Shown: positions 54,352 through 62,969, counted from the first letter of the stretch. The stretch: 64,000 bases of DNA from Sphingobium sp. YR768 (GCF_900111125.1 NZ_FOGE01000008.1:1-64000); one strand, 5' to 3'. Numbers and translations: made by a program. The notes: generated by a model from the sequence alone, not told the origin.

Positions 54352-55043
54352 CCCTTTTTGAAGTTCTTCCGCCTACGCTCGCCAAGACAACCGGCGGGGA
54401 CGATTTTCCGGTGCGCCGTGTCTTCTGCGTCGGCAGGAACTATGCAGGCCACGCGCGGGAGATGGGACGCGATCCCGATCGTGAACCGCCCTTCTTCTTC
54501 ACCAAGTGGGCCGAGACGGTCGTTCCGAGCGGATCGACTATCGCTTACCCGAGCGAAACGTCGGACTTCCATTACGAGGCGGAACTGGTCGTTGCCGTCG
54601 GCAAAGGCGGTAGGAACATCCCGGTCGAGAGCGCCTTAAACCATGTCTACGGCTATGCGACGGGCCTCGACATGACCCGCCGCGATCTCCAGCTGACGGC
54701 GCGCGCCCAAGGGCGGCCTTGGGATACCGGCAAGAATGTCGAGCAGTCTTCGCCTCTGGGCCTCATCCACCCCGCTGCGGACGTCGGCCATCTCGAAAAG
54801 GGCGCAATTCGCCTCACAGTAAATGGCGAAGTGAAGCAAGATGCGGATTTGACGGAGCTTATCTGGCCCGTCGCTGACGTCATTGCCTTTCTGAGCGCTC
54901 TCTACCGGATCGAGCCAGGCGACTTGATCTACACTGGCACGCCCGCAGGCGTCGGTGCAGTCGTAGAAGGAGATGTCGTTCTCGTCACGATCGAAGGTCT
55001 CGAACCAACGCAAGTCACGATCGGCCCTAAAGCCACCGACTGA
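54348..55043 (+). CDS. Fumarylpyruvate hydrolase (FAH family)
   Basis: A 231-aa FAH-fold enzyme beginning at GTG 54348, overlapping the dioxygenase stop. Landmarks are RRVFCVGRNYAGHAREMG at about 23-40, FFFTKWAETV, FHYEAELVVAVGKGG with acidic metal ligands, GYATGLDMTRRDLQL, RPWDTGKNVEQSSPLG and DLIYTGTPAGVGAV. The combination VGRNYAxHxxEMG and DMTRRDLQ is typical of NagK-type fumarylpyruvate hydrolases. It yields fumarate and pyruvate from fumarylpyruvate, the last step of this route. Confidence 0.9.
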   Translation: MTLFEVLPPTLAKTTGGDDFPVRRVFCVGRNYAGHAREMGRDPDREPPFFFTKWAETVVPSGSTIAYPSETSDFHYEAELVVAVGKGGRNIPVESALNHVYGYATGLDMTRRDLQLTARAQGRPWDTGKNVEQSSPLGLIHPAADVGHLEKGAIRLTVNGEVKQDADLTELIWPVADVIAFLSALYRIEPGDLIYTGTPAGVGAVVEGDVVLVTIEGLEPTQVTIGPKATD

Positions 55044-55094
55044 TGTTTACCGTTTCCAAGGCGGCGTGAAGACCGCCGTTAGAGGAGGCCAGTT

Positions 55095-56420
55095 ATGACA
55101 GTCATGGTTGCGGAGGCCGGGTCGGCCTCCGGGATCGACGCAGCGCGCTTTGGTTCCTATCAGTTCAGGATCACCGCGCTGTGCGCCCTCATTGCAGGTC
55201 TCGACGGCTTCGACACCCAGGCTATCGCCTATGTGGCGCCAACGATCGCTGAAACCTGGAAACTGGACAAGGCGGCTTTCGGTCCCATTTTTGGGGTCGG
55301 GCTGCTCGGCCTGACGGCGGGCGCATTCATTCTTGGTCCTCTGGCGGACCGCATTGGTCGCAAGCTGGTCATCATCCTATGTACGGCAATCTTTGGCCTC
55401 TTTGCGCTCCTTACGGCCGGAGCGACGAACATCGACCAATTGCTTTTCTACAGGCTGCTGACCGGCATAGGACTTGGCGGTGCCATGCCCAACCTCATCG
55501 CCATCACCAACGAATATGCGCCCGCCCGTATCAAGGCGACCCTGGTGACAGTCATGTTCTGCGGCTTTCCACTGGGATCGACGATCGGTGGTGTCGTGAG
55601 TGCGCCTCTCATCGCCCGGTTTGGCTGGGAGGCGGTCTTCATCTGTGGGGGGATCGTGCCACTCGCCCTCATTCCGATACTTTGCATTGCCATGCCGGAA
55701 TCGGCCCGTTTCCTTGCGATGAAAGTCGATGGAGAAAGACGGGTCACGCCAATTCTGCGCCGGATCGACCCTCGCTTGAACCCGGCCGATTTCGTTGCGC
55801 AGGTTCGAAAGGAGGCCGACGCGGGCGCAGCCGGGAAATTTCCGATATCCGGACTGTTCCGCGGCGGACGAACACCAACCACATTGCTGTTGTGGCTGGC
55901 CTTCTTCATGAACCTGCTGGTCATGTATTTTCTGGTGAACTGGCTGCCTTCGCTTCTGCGCGGTAATGGCTTGTCCCTTAAAATCGCAATCGCATCGACC
56001 GCCACACTCAATCTTGGCGGTGTCGTGGGCGCGATAATGTTAGGAAGGCTGATCGACAAACGCGAACCAGCCATCGTCCTTGGCATTGCCTATCTGGCAT
56101 CGGCCGTCTTCATCCTCATCATTGCCTATTCCAGTGCAAATGTCGCCCTGCTGCTGGCAGGCGCCGGAGCAGCGGGCTTTGGCATAGTTGGCGGCCAGAT
56201 CGGCTTGAACGCTGTCGCCGCTTCCACATATCCAGACGCTGTGCGGTCCACGGGCGTCGGCTGGGCACTGGGCGTGGGCCGCATCGGATCGATCCTTGGT
56301 CCAGTGGCAGGCGGCGCGCTGCTTGGCCTTGGCTGGTCGAGCCAGCAGTTGCTCCTTATGGCGCTTGTGCCTGCGCTGATCACAGCCATCGCCGTCTTCC
56401 TCCTTCGTAAAGTCAGATAG
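55095..56420 (+). CDS. MFS aromatic acid:H+ symporter (AAHS family)
   Basis: A 441-aa, 12-helix inner-membrane carrier. The first helix carries the AAHS signature ALIAGLDGFDTQAIAYVAPTI with the DGFD acidic site. GPLADRIGRKLVIIL is the helix 2-3 loop and LTGIGLGGAMPNLIAITNEY the helix 4 family motif. Family members PcaK, BenK and GenK import hydroxybenzoates with protons. Position inside the gentisate operon suggests gentisate or a 3-hydroxybenzoate-like substrate. It follows the hydrolase by 51 bases, with AGAGGAGG before the ATG. Confidence 0.9.
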   Translation: MTVMVAEAGSASGIDAARFGSYQFRITALCALIAGLDGFDTQAIAYVAPTIAETWKLDKAAFGPIFGVGLLGLTAGAFILGPLADRIGRKLVIILCTAIFGLFALLTAGATNIDQLLFYRLLTGIGLGGAMPNLIAITNEYAPARIKATLVTVMFCGFPLGSTIGGVVSAPLIARFGWEAVFICGGIVPLALIPILCIAMPESARFLAMKVDGERRVTPILRRIDPRLNPADFVAQVRKEADAGAAGKFPISGLFRGGRTPTTLLLWLAFFMNLLVMYFLVNWLPSLLRGNGLSLKIAIASTATLNLGGVVGAIMLGRLIDKREPAIVLGIAYLASAVFILIIAYSSANVALLLAGAGAAGFGIVGGQIGLNAVAASTYPDAVRSTGVGWALGVGRIGSILGPVAGGALLGLGWSSQQLLLMALVPALITAIAVFLLRKVR

Positions 56421-56432
56421 AAAGGCTTTAAT

Positions 56433-57059
56433 GTGCTTCTACATGGGTATTTTCGGTCAACCGCGTCCTATCGGGTTCGTATTGCGCTCAATCTTAAGAG
56501 CATCGCCTATAGCGACGCTTTTCACCATCTGCGTCGCGGCGAACAAAATGCGCCAGATTATCTCGCCCTTAATCCCCAAGGCCTTCTCCCAACGCTGGAA
56601 ACCGGGGACGCTGTACTGACGCAGTCGCTGGCGATCTGCGAATATCTCGATGAGGTCTATCCAGATCCGCCGATTATCCCTTCGGGGGTAATGGAAAGAG
56701 CGCATGTTCGCGCATTCTCCCAAGCGATCGCTTGCGACATCCATCCCGTGCAGAATCTCAAAATCCTAGACCGACTGCGCGCCCTGGGCTTAGCTGATGC
56801 CGATATAAACAGCTGGGCAAGGACAGTGATCGAGGACGGGCTTGCCGCCTGCGACATGCTGATCGCGGGAACCGACACCCCCTTCTGTTTCGGCGACGCA
56901 CCGACGCTTGCCGACATCTGCCTGGTTCCACAGCTTGTGAATGCACGCCGCTTCGGGGCGGATCTTAAATGGGATCGGCTTCTTGCAATCGAGGCGCGGT
57001 GCCTCGAACTTGATGCATTTGCAAAGGCTTCCCCCGAGCAGCAGCCGGACGCCGAATAG
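56433..57059 (+). CDS. Maleylpyruvate isomerase (zeta-class glutathione transferase type)
   Basis: A 208-aa glutathione-dependent cis-trans isomerase turning maleylpyruvate into fumarylpyruvate. Start is GTG 56433, after AAAGG; the ATG two bases upstream is in a different frame. The zeta-class signature HGYFRSTASYRVRIALN (usual form SSCSYRVR) appears at residues 4-20, with LNPQGLLPTLETGDAVLTQSL then AICEYLDEVYP for the glutathione site. The C-terminal domain has HPVQNLKILDRL and PTLADICLVPQLVNARRF. The pathway context favours maleylpyruvate over maleylacetoacetate. Confidence 0.9.
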   Translation: MLLHGYFRSTASYRVRIALNLKSIAYSDAFHHLRRGEQNAPDYLALNPQGLLPTLETGDAVLTQSLAICEYLDEVYPDPPIIPSGVMERAHVRAFSQAIACDIHPVQNLKILDRLRALGLADADINSWARTVIEDGLAACDMLIAGTDTPFCFGDAPTLADICLVPQLVNARRFGADLKWDRLLAIEARCLELDAFAKASPEQQPDAE

Positions 57060-57083
57060 TCGTCATCAACGCCGGCTGTGGAT

Positions 57084-57120
57084 TCAAAGCCCTGCATCCG
57101 AACTGGATGCAGGGCTTTGA
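57084..57120. terminator. 16-bp perfect hairpin between convergent gentisate and iac-type operons
   Basis: TCAAAGCCCTGCATCC (57084-57099), loop GAACT, then GGATGCAGGGCTTTGA (57105-57120). The stem is very stable and symmetrical, ending in TTTGA on either strand, so it should terminate both convergent transcripts. Confidence 0.85.
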
Positions 57121-57202
57121 CACAGTAACAAATAGACAAGCCGCTCCAGCCAAAGTCCCAAGAAACGCAATGCAATTGACGCCAACGCAACCAAATATTG
57201 TC

Positions 57203-57949
57203 TTAACGCATATATAATCCGCCATTTATATCCCAAGTGGCCCCATTGGCGAAATAAGCGTCCTCCCCGGCAAGATGCACCGCAGTATCTGCAACATATT
57301 CCAGTGAACCAAGCCGCTGCACCGGGATGCCGGCCACAATGCCCGCCAACCTATCCTCAGATATTAAAGTTCGCACAGCAGGGCTGTCGAGCGGTCCGGG
57401 AGCGATCGCATTGACGGTCACTCCAAATGCGCCAAGATCGCGCGCGAACACTTTTGTCAAAGTTATGATCGCGCCCTTCGACGCAGCGTAATGCGCGCCT
57501 GTGGCGGTGCCGCCATTCTGCCCTGCTAACGATGCCATGTTGACGATCCGTCCATGGCCGCGCTCCTTAAAATAGCGTCCAAAGACCTGGCATCCGACAA
57601 ACGTGCCGCGCAGATTAACCTGCAACACCCGATCAAATTCGTCAGGGTCGATCTCCAGCACAGGGCGGGCCGCAGTGACCACAGCGTTGTTGACCAGCGC
57701 CTCAACAGAGCCCCACAAGGCCACCAGCCGGTCGCGCGCGGTCTCGAACGCGGCAGGATCACGCACATCCAGAGCAAGCCCCATCGCAGTAGCGCCGGTA
57801 GGGTCCAACCCATCGGCGCAGGCGATTGCAGTTGCCTCATCAACGTCTGAAACGCCGACGCGGTAGCCCGCCCGGTGGAAGGCGGCGGCGAGAGCAGCAC
57901 CCAGCCCCTGCGCGCTGCCGGTGATTAGGACTGTCCGTAAGCCGCTCAC
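57203..57949 (-). CDS. iacE: Short-chain dehydrogenase, IacE-like
   Basis: A 248-aa NAD(P)-dependent dehydrogenase with TVLITGSAQGLGAALAAAF at about 6-24, NNAVVT, catalytic Ser in NMASLAGQNGG and YAASKGA (Tyr-x3-Lys, near 152-156), and C-terminal FANGATWDINGGLYMR. Its start overlaps the small-subunit stop by 4 bases. The family alone would allow many roles. The assignment to IacE rests on its place at the end of a cluster with IacA-, B-, C-, D-, H- and I-like genes. In indole-acetate degradation IacE acts early on oxidised indole intermediates. Confidence 0.72.
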   Translation of the reverse strand: MSGLRTVLITGSAQGLGAALAAAFHRAGYRVGVSDVDEATAIACADGLDPTGATAMGLALDVRDPAAFETARDRLVALWGSVEALVNNAVVTAARPVLEIDPDEFDRVLQVNLRGTFVGCQVFGRYFKERGHGRIVNMASLAGQNGGTATGAHYAASKGAIITLTKVFARDLGAFGVTVNAIAPGPLDSPAVRTLISEDRLAGIVAGIPVQRLGSLEYVADTAVHLAGEDAYFANGATWDINGGLYMR

Positions 57950-58446
57950 AGCAGATATCCGATGCTGAACTGATAATCATCGGCATTGATGAGAGTGACG
58001 ATCTTCTCGTCAAGAAGAAGAGCGCCATCAGCGGCCCGGACGAGGCGATACTTCAGGTCTGCGGGCAAGACACGCATATGGCCATATTTATACTCGGCCA
58101 GCATCTGCGCCGCGCGCAATTCCATCACGCCTGTGTCCGATGCCGTTACCACGAAGCGCGATACAGTCCGTACCGTGCGCGCGGGCGGCGCCGACGACAT
58201 CGAGAAGCCCGACAAAAGCCGCTTCACCCGCGCTTCGCGCATCGTCTGGTTATCATAAACGATGTTGAGGACTTCGGCATAATCTTCTGGATCACGCTCG
58301 GTAGGAACGATGTACTTGCCCTTATCAGTCCAAAGCTTGAGCCAGGGCTTATAATCCAGCCGATCGAGAAAGTCCGCCTCCGCCCAGATGAATTCCATGG
58401 CTTGAGCCAGGGTGATAGACTCGGTCATCTCCAGCGTTCCGTTCAT
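57946..58446 (-). CDS. iacD: Aromatic ring-hydroxylating dioxygenase beta subunit, IacD-like
   Basis: A 166-aa beta subunit starting at ATG 58446, which overlaps the alpha-subunit stop; a start seven codons upstream lies inside that gene and is not needed. ITLAQAMEFIWAEADFLDRL then DYKPWLKLWTDKGKYIVPTE is the typical N-terminal hotdog-like element, and LLDEKIVTLINADDYQFSIG the end. It pairs with the Rieske alpha subunit next door. It is distinct from BenB (45055-45570). Confidence 0.78.
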   Translation of the reverse strand: MNGTLEMTESITLAQAMEFIWAEADFLDRLDYKPWLKLWTDKGKYIVPTERDPEDYAEVLNIVYDNQTMREARVKRLLSGFSMSSAPPARTVRTVSRFVVTASDTGVMELRAAQMLAEYKYGHMRVLPADLKYRLVRAADGALLLDEKIVTLINADDYQFSIGYLL

Positions 58447-59699
58447 GCCGTCATCATCCTCTTCCATTGCTGGTAAGCCGCACGCATACCGGTTTCGGCG
58501 CTGACGTCGCCTGCCTCATGGCCAGGTTCGGCTACGCCCTCGGGCGCATCCACGCCGCGGTTGAGCATGATCCACAGGTCATCGCCGGCTTGCGCGCCAC
58601 GCTGGACACGCTCCCAGCCTTCAGCATCATCGGGCGTGCCAAAGCCCATCGGTCCCTGGAAATGTTCATGCAGACGCAGACGTTCCCGGTTGCCCGCCGC
58701 TGGGCCGCCGTCCATTCCGATTGCGACATGCACGATCTCCGTTTCCTCGACGGTGACCGGACGTAGCACGCGGAAGAACGCCATCGAGCAGGCAACGTTA
58801 GGGAACAGGTTGAGGTTGAAGCCCGATCCGCCCACCGCGCGCACCACCCGACGCACTGTCGCATCGTCATGCCCCTCATCACGCAATTCCTGCGCGAGGT
58901 CGGCGAAGCGGTCGGGAATGGCAGCATCGAGCTTGTCATCCAGATCAACAAGGTCGGGAATCATCACCATGACCGAGTGGCCGTTGCCCAGATCTTCCAC
59001 CCAGCCACCCTGCCCCAGCACGTCAAAGACGTTACCAGTTTCCGCATCGAGGCTGTCGAGAAAAGTCTTGTGAACGATCGGGAAATGATAAGCGTCGGTG
59101 GTGTTCTCCAGCTGAATTTTCCAGTTGCCCGGAAAGCGAAACCGATGTTCGCCAAGCGTCTTGACGCCGTATCCGGCACCCTGCTTCATGAACAGATCCA
59201 TCCACTTCCTCGCCGGGCCGAGATAATCGATCAATGGTTCGATGTCCTCGTCAAAGGTCGCGAAGATCATGCCATTGTAAATCTCGACCCGAAGCGAAAT
59301 CAGCGAAAACTCACTTTTGTCGAAATCCTCCGGGTATCCGGCGGCGCGAGGCACTTTGCGCAGATTACCATCTGGATCATAGCTCCAGCCATGATAGGGG
59401 CAAACGAAGACGCTGGCCTTGCCTTTTTTCTTCTCGCACACACTGGCAGCACGATGGCGGCAGCGATTCAGAAGGACGTTGACCTTCATCTCTCGGTCCC
59501 GCGTCACGATAACCGGCTCACGCCCGACCCATGAGGTCTTGAAGCTGCTTTTGGCCGGAATGTCGCTTTCATGGGCGACCCATATCCAGCTGTGCTTGAA
59601 GATGCGTTCCATCTCCTCGTCGAAAATGGCCGCGTCACGGTACAGCGACGTGTGAACGCGGTCGTCGCGGACAAGCGTGGCGTAGTCGTGGTCGCTCAT
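58443..59699 (-). CDS. iacC: Rieske aromatic dioxygenase alpha subunit, IacC-like
   Basis: A 418-aa oxygenase. ATG 59699 follows ACAGGAGGCAGCT, so the 9-codon longer start at 59726 is not used. The Rieske site is RCRHRAASVCEKKKGKASVF followed by VCPYHGWSYDPDG at about 80-112, and mononuclear iron ligands lie in ENTTDAYHFPIVHKTF (about 203-213). Length and flanking genes match the IacC subunit that takes a late indole-acetate intermediate to catechol. Salicylate 5-hydroxylase was considered, because gentisate genes are near, but the IacA/B/H/I-like partners argue against it. No ferredoxin or reductase lies in this operon. Confidence 0.78.
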   Translation of the reverse strand: MSDHDYATLVRDDRVHTSLYRDAAIFDEEMERIFKHSWIWVAHESDIPAKSSFKTSWVGREPVIVTRDREMKVNVLLNRCRHRAASVCEKKKGKASVFVCPYHGWSYDPDGNLRKVPRAAGYPEDFDKSEFSLISLRVEIYNGMIFATFDEDIEPLIDYLGPARKWMDLFMKQGAGYGVKTLGEHRFRFPGNWKIQLENTTDAYHFPIVHKTFLDSLDAETGNVFDVLGQGGWVEDLGNGHSVMVMIPDLVDLDDKLDAAIPDRFADLAQELRDEGHDDATVRRVVRAVGGSGFNLNLFPNVACSMAFFRVLRPVTVEETEIVHVAIGMDGGPAAGNRERLRLHEHFQGPMGFGTPDDAEGWERVQRGAQAGDDLWIMLNRGVDAPEGVAEPGHEAGDVSAETGMRAAYQQWKRMMTA

Positions 59700-59722
59700 A
59701 GCTGCCTCCTGTGGTTTGGCGA

Positions 59723-60238
59723 TCATTGCGGTGTTTCAGGCACCGATATCGGTGCTTCGTCGTTCCACGGCCCGATGGCGCGGGAGAAGATGTTCCTGGT
59801 AATGAAGCGGACGATCCGCCAGACGCCGTCCTGTACGACGAAATCGAGGGTCAGCGCGGCGCTGCGCAGGTCGGATCGGCCATCATGATATGTCGAGACC
59901 TGCAACAACATCCAGCTCGCCGTCGCGCTAACCTCATTGGTCACATCGACGATTTCGGAGGAGAGATAGTGCGCGTTGAGCGCAAAGTGCGGCGGCCTGG
60001 CGTAGCTCGCCAGCATCGCCACAATGGCCGCACGCCCGACGTGCCGCCCAAACGCCTCCTGGTAGCGTCCATGCCCTTCCCACGCCGCATCGACGGCAAA
60101 AAGGTCGCCCAGTTCGTCGAACGGCGTGTCCACCCCCAACGTATCGCAAAGGCGGAAGTAGCGCATCGCCACGCGGCGAACCGCCGCTTCTGCCTCCAGC
60201 AGCGCGACCCGCCGACCAAGAAGGGCCAGGTCGCTCAC
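59723..60238 (-). CDS. iacI: SnoaL/NTF2-like protein, IacI-like
   Basis: A 171-aa protein. I take GTG 60238, which overlaps the upstream stop (GTGA); the longer reading is a shadow of the neighbouring gene. The fold is the cone-shaped NTF2-like barrel: AVRRVAMRYFRLCDTLG, FDELGDLFAVDAAWEGHGRY, LNAHYLSSEIVDV and DGVWRIVRFITRNIFSR. Small NTF2-like proteins of this length are part of iac clusters (IacI), where their role is not settled. Here it sits between IacB-like and IacC-like genes. A ring-dioxygenase beta-subunit role is unlikely since a separate beta subunit is present. Confidence 0.65.
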   Translation of the reverse strand: MSDLALLGRRVALLEAEAAVRRVAMRYFRLCDTLGVDTPFDELGDLFAVDAAWEGHGRYQEAFGRHVGRAAIVAMLASYARPPHFALNAHYLSSEIVDVTNEVSATASWMLLQVSTYHDGRSDLRSAALTLDFVVQDGVWRIVRFITRNIFSRAIGPWNDEAPISVPETPQ

Positions 60239-60606
60239 GCAGGTATGACCAGTTCCCGGCCGATCCGCGCCTCGACCCGGATATATTTCCAAAGCCGATA
60301 TTCGCCCACTTCGACCGTACGAAACAGGTTGCAGGCGGCAACGGCGGTGGCGCGGTCGGGCACGTCCGCGAGGATGTAAAAGGTCCAGGGCCAACCGTTG
60401 GGCGATGTGCCCACCATCGTTTCGTCATCGTCGATAGTGCCCAGCACGGTCACGCCGGGTAGGTCGCGAATGCCCTTAAGCATCTCGCCGGTCGCGGCCC
60501 AGACCTTCCCGATCTCTGCGGCGGGCAAATCAAAGAAATTCTGCAACACAGCGCCGCAGAACAGGACACGCAGCGGCTTGACTGGCGTTTCGGGAGTGTC
60601 GGTCAT
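60235..60606 (-). CDS. iacB: Small cytoplasmic protein, IacB-like
   Basis: A 123-aa protein of the EthD/ferredoxin-like-barrel type, with RVLFCGAVLQNFFDLPAAEIG, GIRDLPGVTVLGTIDDDETM and WTFYILADVPDRATAVAACN. IacB of indole-acetate clusters is a protein of this size, and the order A-B is conserved here. Its function in the pathway is not established. It starts 23 bases after iacA with CCTGAGAGGATATTG ahead of the ATG. Confidence 0.65.
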   Translation of the reverse strand: MTDTPETPVKPLRVLFCGAVLQNFFDLPAAEIGKVWAATGEMLKGIRDLPGVTVLGTIDDDETMVGTSPNGWPWTFYILADVPDRATAVAACNLFRTVEVGEYRLWKYIRVEARIGRELVIPA

Positions 60607-60629
60607 AGTCCAATATCCTCTCAGGAAAA

Positions 60630-61784
60630 TCAGGGAAAGCCGGGCGTCGTTTCCATGCCCAACAATATCTTTCCGGCATTCTGCCAGATGCTGTCGGCCA
60701 GGAAAGCGTGCTGCGGGACGATCATCGCGTCCTGCATGTGGCGGGCGACCGGGCTGCCCGTAGTGATCCCGGCGGTGCCGCTGAGACGATAGACCGTCTG
60801 CGTCACTTCGGTACTGACATGAGCAGCATTGGTAGCTGCCAAGCGGAGCAGCGAGCAGGTCGCGACGTCCAATGCCTCGTCTGCGCGCAACAGGTCGAAG
60901 GCCTGATCGGTGATCTCATATAAAAAGGCGCGGGCAGACCGCAATTTGGCCTCCGCCTTGGCTAAGTCGGTCTGGACATAGCTGCGGGTGCCCAGCACCG
61001 GTGCGCCGGTGATGGATGAGCGCCCGCCGGCAAAGCCAGTGAAATAGTCAAGCGAAGCGCGCGCCACGCCCAGCCCCACGACAGCGAGAACCTGCGCCGC
61101 CAGCGGCATTGAGGGGTAGCGGTAGAGGGGCGTTTCCAGAATGGATGGCCCGCCACGGATAAACGTCCACTCATCGGGCACGACGACCCGATCGACGACC
61201 ATGTCGTGGCTGCCGGTGCCCCGCATACCGATGACGTCCCAGTTGTCTACGATCTGGACCCGCGATGCGGGCATGACCGCGATGAGCGGAAGGCCGACAG
61301 CAGCGCCTGCACCTTCCGCCTTGACCCCCACGCCAATGACTTCCGCGCCGCGGCAGCCAGAACCCCAGCTCCAGCGGCCGGACACTTCTAGGCCGCCATC
61401 GACCCGCCTGGCCGGCTGCGGCGGGAAAATCCCGCCCGCGAACACGACGTCGGGACCGTCGGCATACATCGCCTCCAGCGTCGCCAATGGCAACGAACTG
61501 AGATAGACCGCCGAGAAACCGAAGCTGGCCACCCAACCGGTCGCCCCATCTGCCTCGCTGATCGTCTCGATCAAACGCAGGAAATCAGATGGATGCAGTT
61601 CGTCGCCACCAAAGCGTTTAGCCACCATCGCACGATAGACACCCGCCTGCTTCATGAGTTGAACGACATCGGCACTGATGTGCGTCTGTGCCGAAAACTC
61701 TTCGTGACGCGCACGCGCGGCTGCAAGCAGGCGGTCCAGCGCTTGGGCGTCGACCTGCTTCATCGAAATATCGGCAACGCTCAT
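60630..61784 (-). CDS. iacA: Acyl-CoA-dehydrogenase-like flavin monooxygenase, IacA-like
   Basis: A 384-aa flavoprotein of the acyl-CoA dehydrogenase superfamily, type-2 C-terminal domain. Start ATG 61784 overlaps the amidase stop. EADGATGWVASFGFSAVYLS, GRWSWGSGCRGAEVIGVG, NWDVIGMRGTGSHDMVVDRV, VVPDEW and a C-terminal ITTGSPVARHMQDAMIVPQH are shared with IacA and indole monooxygenases. No acyl-CoA oxidation residue is expected in this branch; it uses reduced FAD from a partner reductase to oxygenate the indole ring. A partner flavin reductase (IacG) is not in the window. The longer open frame upstream to 62033 is within the amidase gene. Confidence 0.8.
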   Translation of the reverse strand: MSVADISMKQVDAQALDRLLAAARARHEEFSAQTHISADVVQLMKQAGVYRAMVAKRFGGDELHPSDFLRLIETISEADGATGWVASFGFSAVYLSSLPLATLEAMYADGPDVVFAGGIFPPQPARRVDGGLEVSGRWSWGSGCRGAEVIGVGVKAEGAGAAVGLPLIAVMPASRVQIVDNWDVIGMRGTGSHDMVVDRVVVPDEWTFIRGGPSILETPLYRYPSMPLAAQVLAVVGLGVARASLDYFTGFAGGRSSITGAPVLGTRSYVQTDLAKAEAKLRSARAFLYEITDQAFDLLRADEALDVATCSLLRLAATNAAHVSTEVTQTVYRLSGTAGITTGSPVARHMQDAMIVPQHAFLADSIWQNAGKILLGMETTPGFP

Positions 61785-62944
61785 TGGTCTATGTCCTCGT
61801 TTGCTGAAATCCTGGTTACGGCGGCCTCGCGCTCGAACATCCGGCCAAAAGCGCAAACGGTCTCGTCCTCCCCGCGCCGCCCGATCACCTGGATCCCAAT
61901 CGGCAGCGCTTCTGGGGCGAGGACTGGGATGGTCAGGGCCGGGTGGCCCGATAGATTGAACGGACGCGCCAGCGCCGTCATGCGTAAGGCGGCCGCAGCA
62001 TCGCCGCTCTCTGATAGCAGCAACGGGAAACATGGCATGGTCGGCATGACAAGCACGTCGCAGTCCTGCAAAAGCGCGTCGACATGAACAGTGAAGCGAG
62101 CACGCACAATTTCGGCATCCGCCAGCTTTTCGGCATCGACATGAGCCGCGGCAGAGAGCCTTGCAGCAACGTCGTCTCCAATTCGACCACCAGATAACAG
62201 ATAGCCGAAAGCCGCATATGTTTCTGCCGCGATGATCGCCATATTGGCCTGAAAGGCGTCCGACAGCCCGACTAGCGTGACATCGGCCGTTGCCTTAAAA
62301 GGCTTCAATACTGCATCGAAAGCGGCTTCTACTGCCGCATCCACCCCCTCCACCCTCACACGGGCGAAGCGCAGCGACCTATCAGCGTGCGGAACAAAAT
62401 CAGGAGCGATAGCGCTCATTGCGGTCTCGATCATAGCCATGGACCGGGCGAAAGGACCGATGCAATCAAGCGACGACATACGCGGCCACGCGCCTAGCCG
62501 ACTGACACGGCCGAATGTGGGCTTAAGTCCGTACACCCCGCAACAGGCGGCTGGTATGCGGATCGAGCCACCAGTATCCGTTCCAATCGCGAAATCGACC
62601 AGATGTTCCGCAACTGAGACCGCGCAACCGCTTGACGAGCCGCCAGGCACGTAATCGGGAAAATGCGGATTCACGGGCGAGCCGGTCCACGCATTCAGAC
62701 CGGTAACGCCATAAGCCAGTTCGTGCATGTTCGCCTTGCCGATAATACGGCAATCCGCCGCCAGCAGCCCCTTGACCACGGCGGCGTCCGTTTGAGCCCC
62801 GGGTGTATCGTCGAGCGCAGCGCTTCCACCTTTTGAAGGCATGCCGACTATATCGATACAGTCCTTCACGGCGACGGTGAGTTTTCCAGTCCCGCGATCT
62901 ACTGGTGCAAAGATGGCGTTGTTTCGAGACATCAAATCATTCAT
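61781..62944 (-). CDS. iacH: Amidase-signature hydrolase, IacH-like
   Basis: A 387-aa amidase-signature enzyme with the Ser-cisSer-Lys triad: Lys in LTVAVKDCIDIVG (about 27), GGSSSGCAVSVAEHL (cis-Ser near 103) and GTDTGGSIRIPAACCGVYGLK (nucleophile near 126). It is shorter than many amidases (about 450-480 aa) but ends normally. IacH is predicted to hydrolyse an amide-bearing intermediate of indole-acetate breakdown. It is the first gene of the seven-gene operon. A 16-bp operator and TATAAT box lie directly upstream. Confidence 0.78.
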   Translation of the reverse strand: MNDLMSRNNAIFAPVDRGTGKLTVAVKDCIDIVGMPSKGGSAALDDTPGAQTDAAVVKGLLAADCRIIGKANMHELAYGVTGLNAWTGSPVNPHFPDYVPGGSSSGCAVSVAEHLVDFAIGTDTGGSIRIPAACCGVYGLKPTFGRVSRLGAWPRMSSLDCIGPFARSMAMIETAMSAIAPDFVPHADRSLRFARVRVEGVDAAVEAAFDAVLKPFKATADVTLVGLSDAFQANMAIIAAETYAAFGYLLSGGRIGDDVAARLSAAAHVDAEKLADAEIVRARFTVHVDALLQDCDVLVMPTMPCFPLLLSESGDAAAALRMTALARPFNLSGHPALTIPVLAPEALPIGIQVIGRRGEDETVCAFGRMFEREAAVTRISANEDIDQ

Positions 62945-62953
62945 ATCTATCTC

Positions 62954-62969
62954 AATTGAAATATCAATT
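62954..62969. promoter_or_regulatory. Operator AATTGA-N4-TCAATT at the iacH promoter
   Basis: A 16-base inverted repeat (AATTGA 62954-62959, AATA, TCAATT 62964-62969). Five bases upstream in the direction of iacH is a perfect -10 box, TATAAT (62980-62975, minus strand), so the repeat covers the expected transcription start, the classical place for a repressor. The same repeat recurs at 63887-63902. Confidence 0.72.

Noticed and set aside
57946..59699. Alpha/beta oxygenase as salicylate 5-hydroxylase feeding the gentisate operon
   Set aside because: Strand and operon partners (acyl-CoA-dehydrogenase-like, amidase, NTF2-like, small IacB-like protein) fit the iac set; the gentisate operon is separate and convergent.
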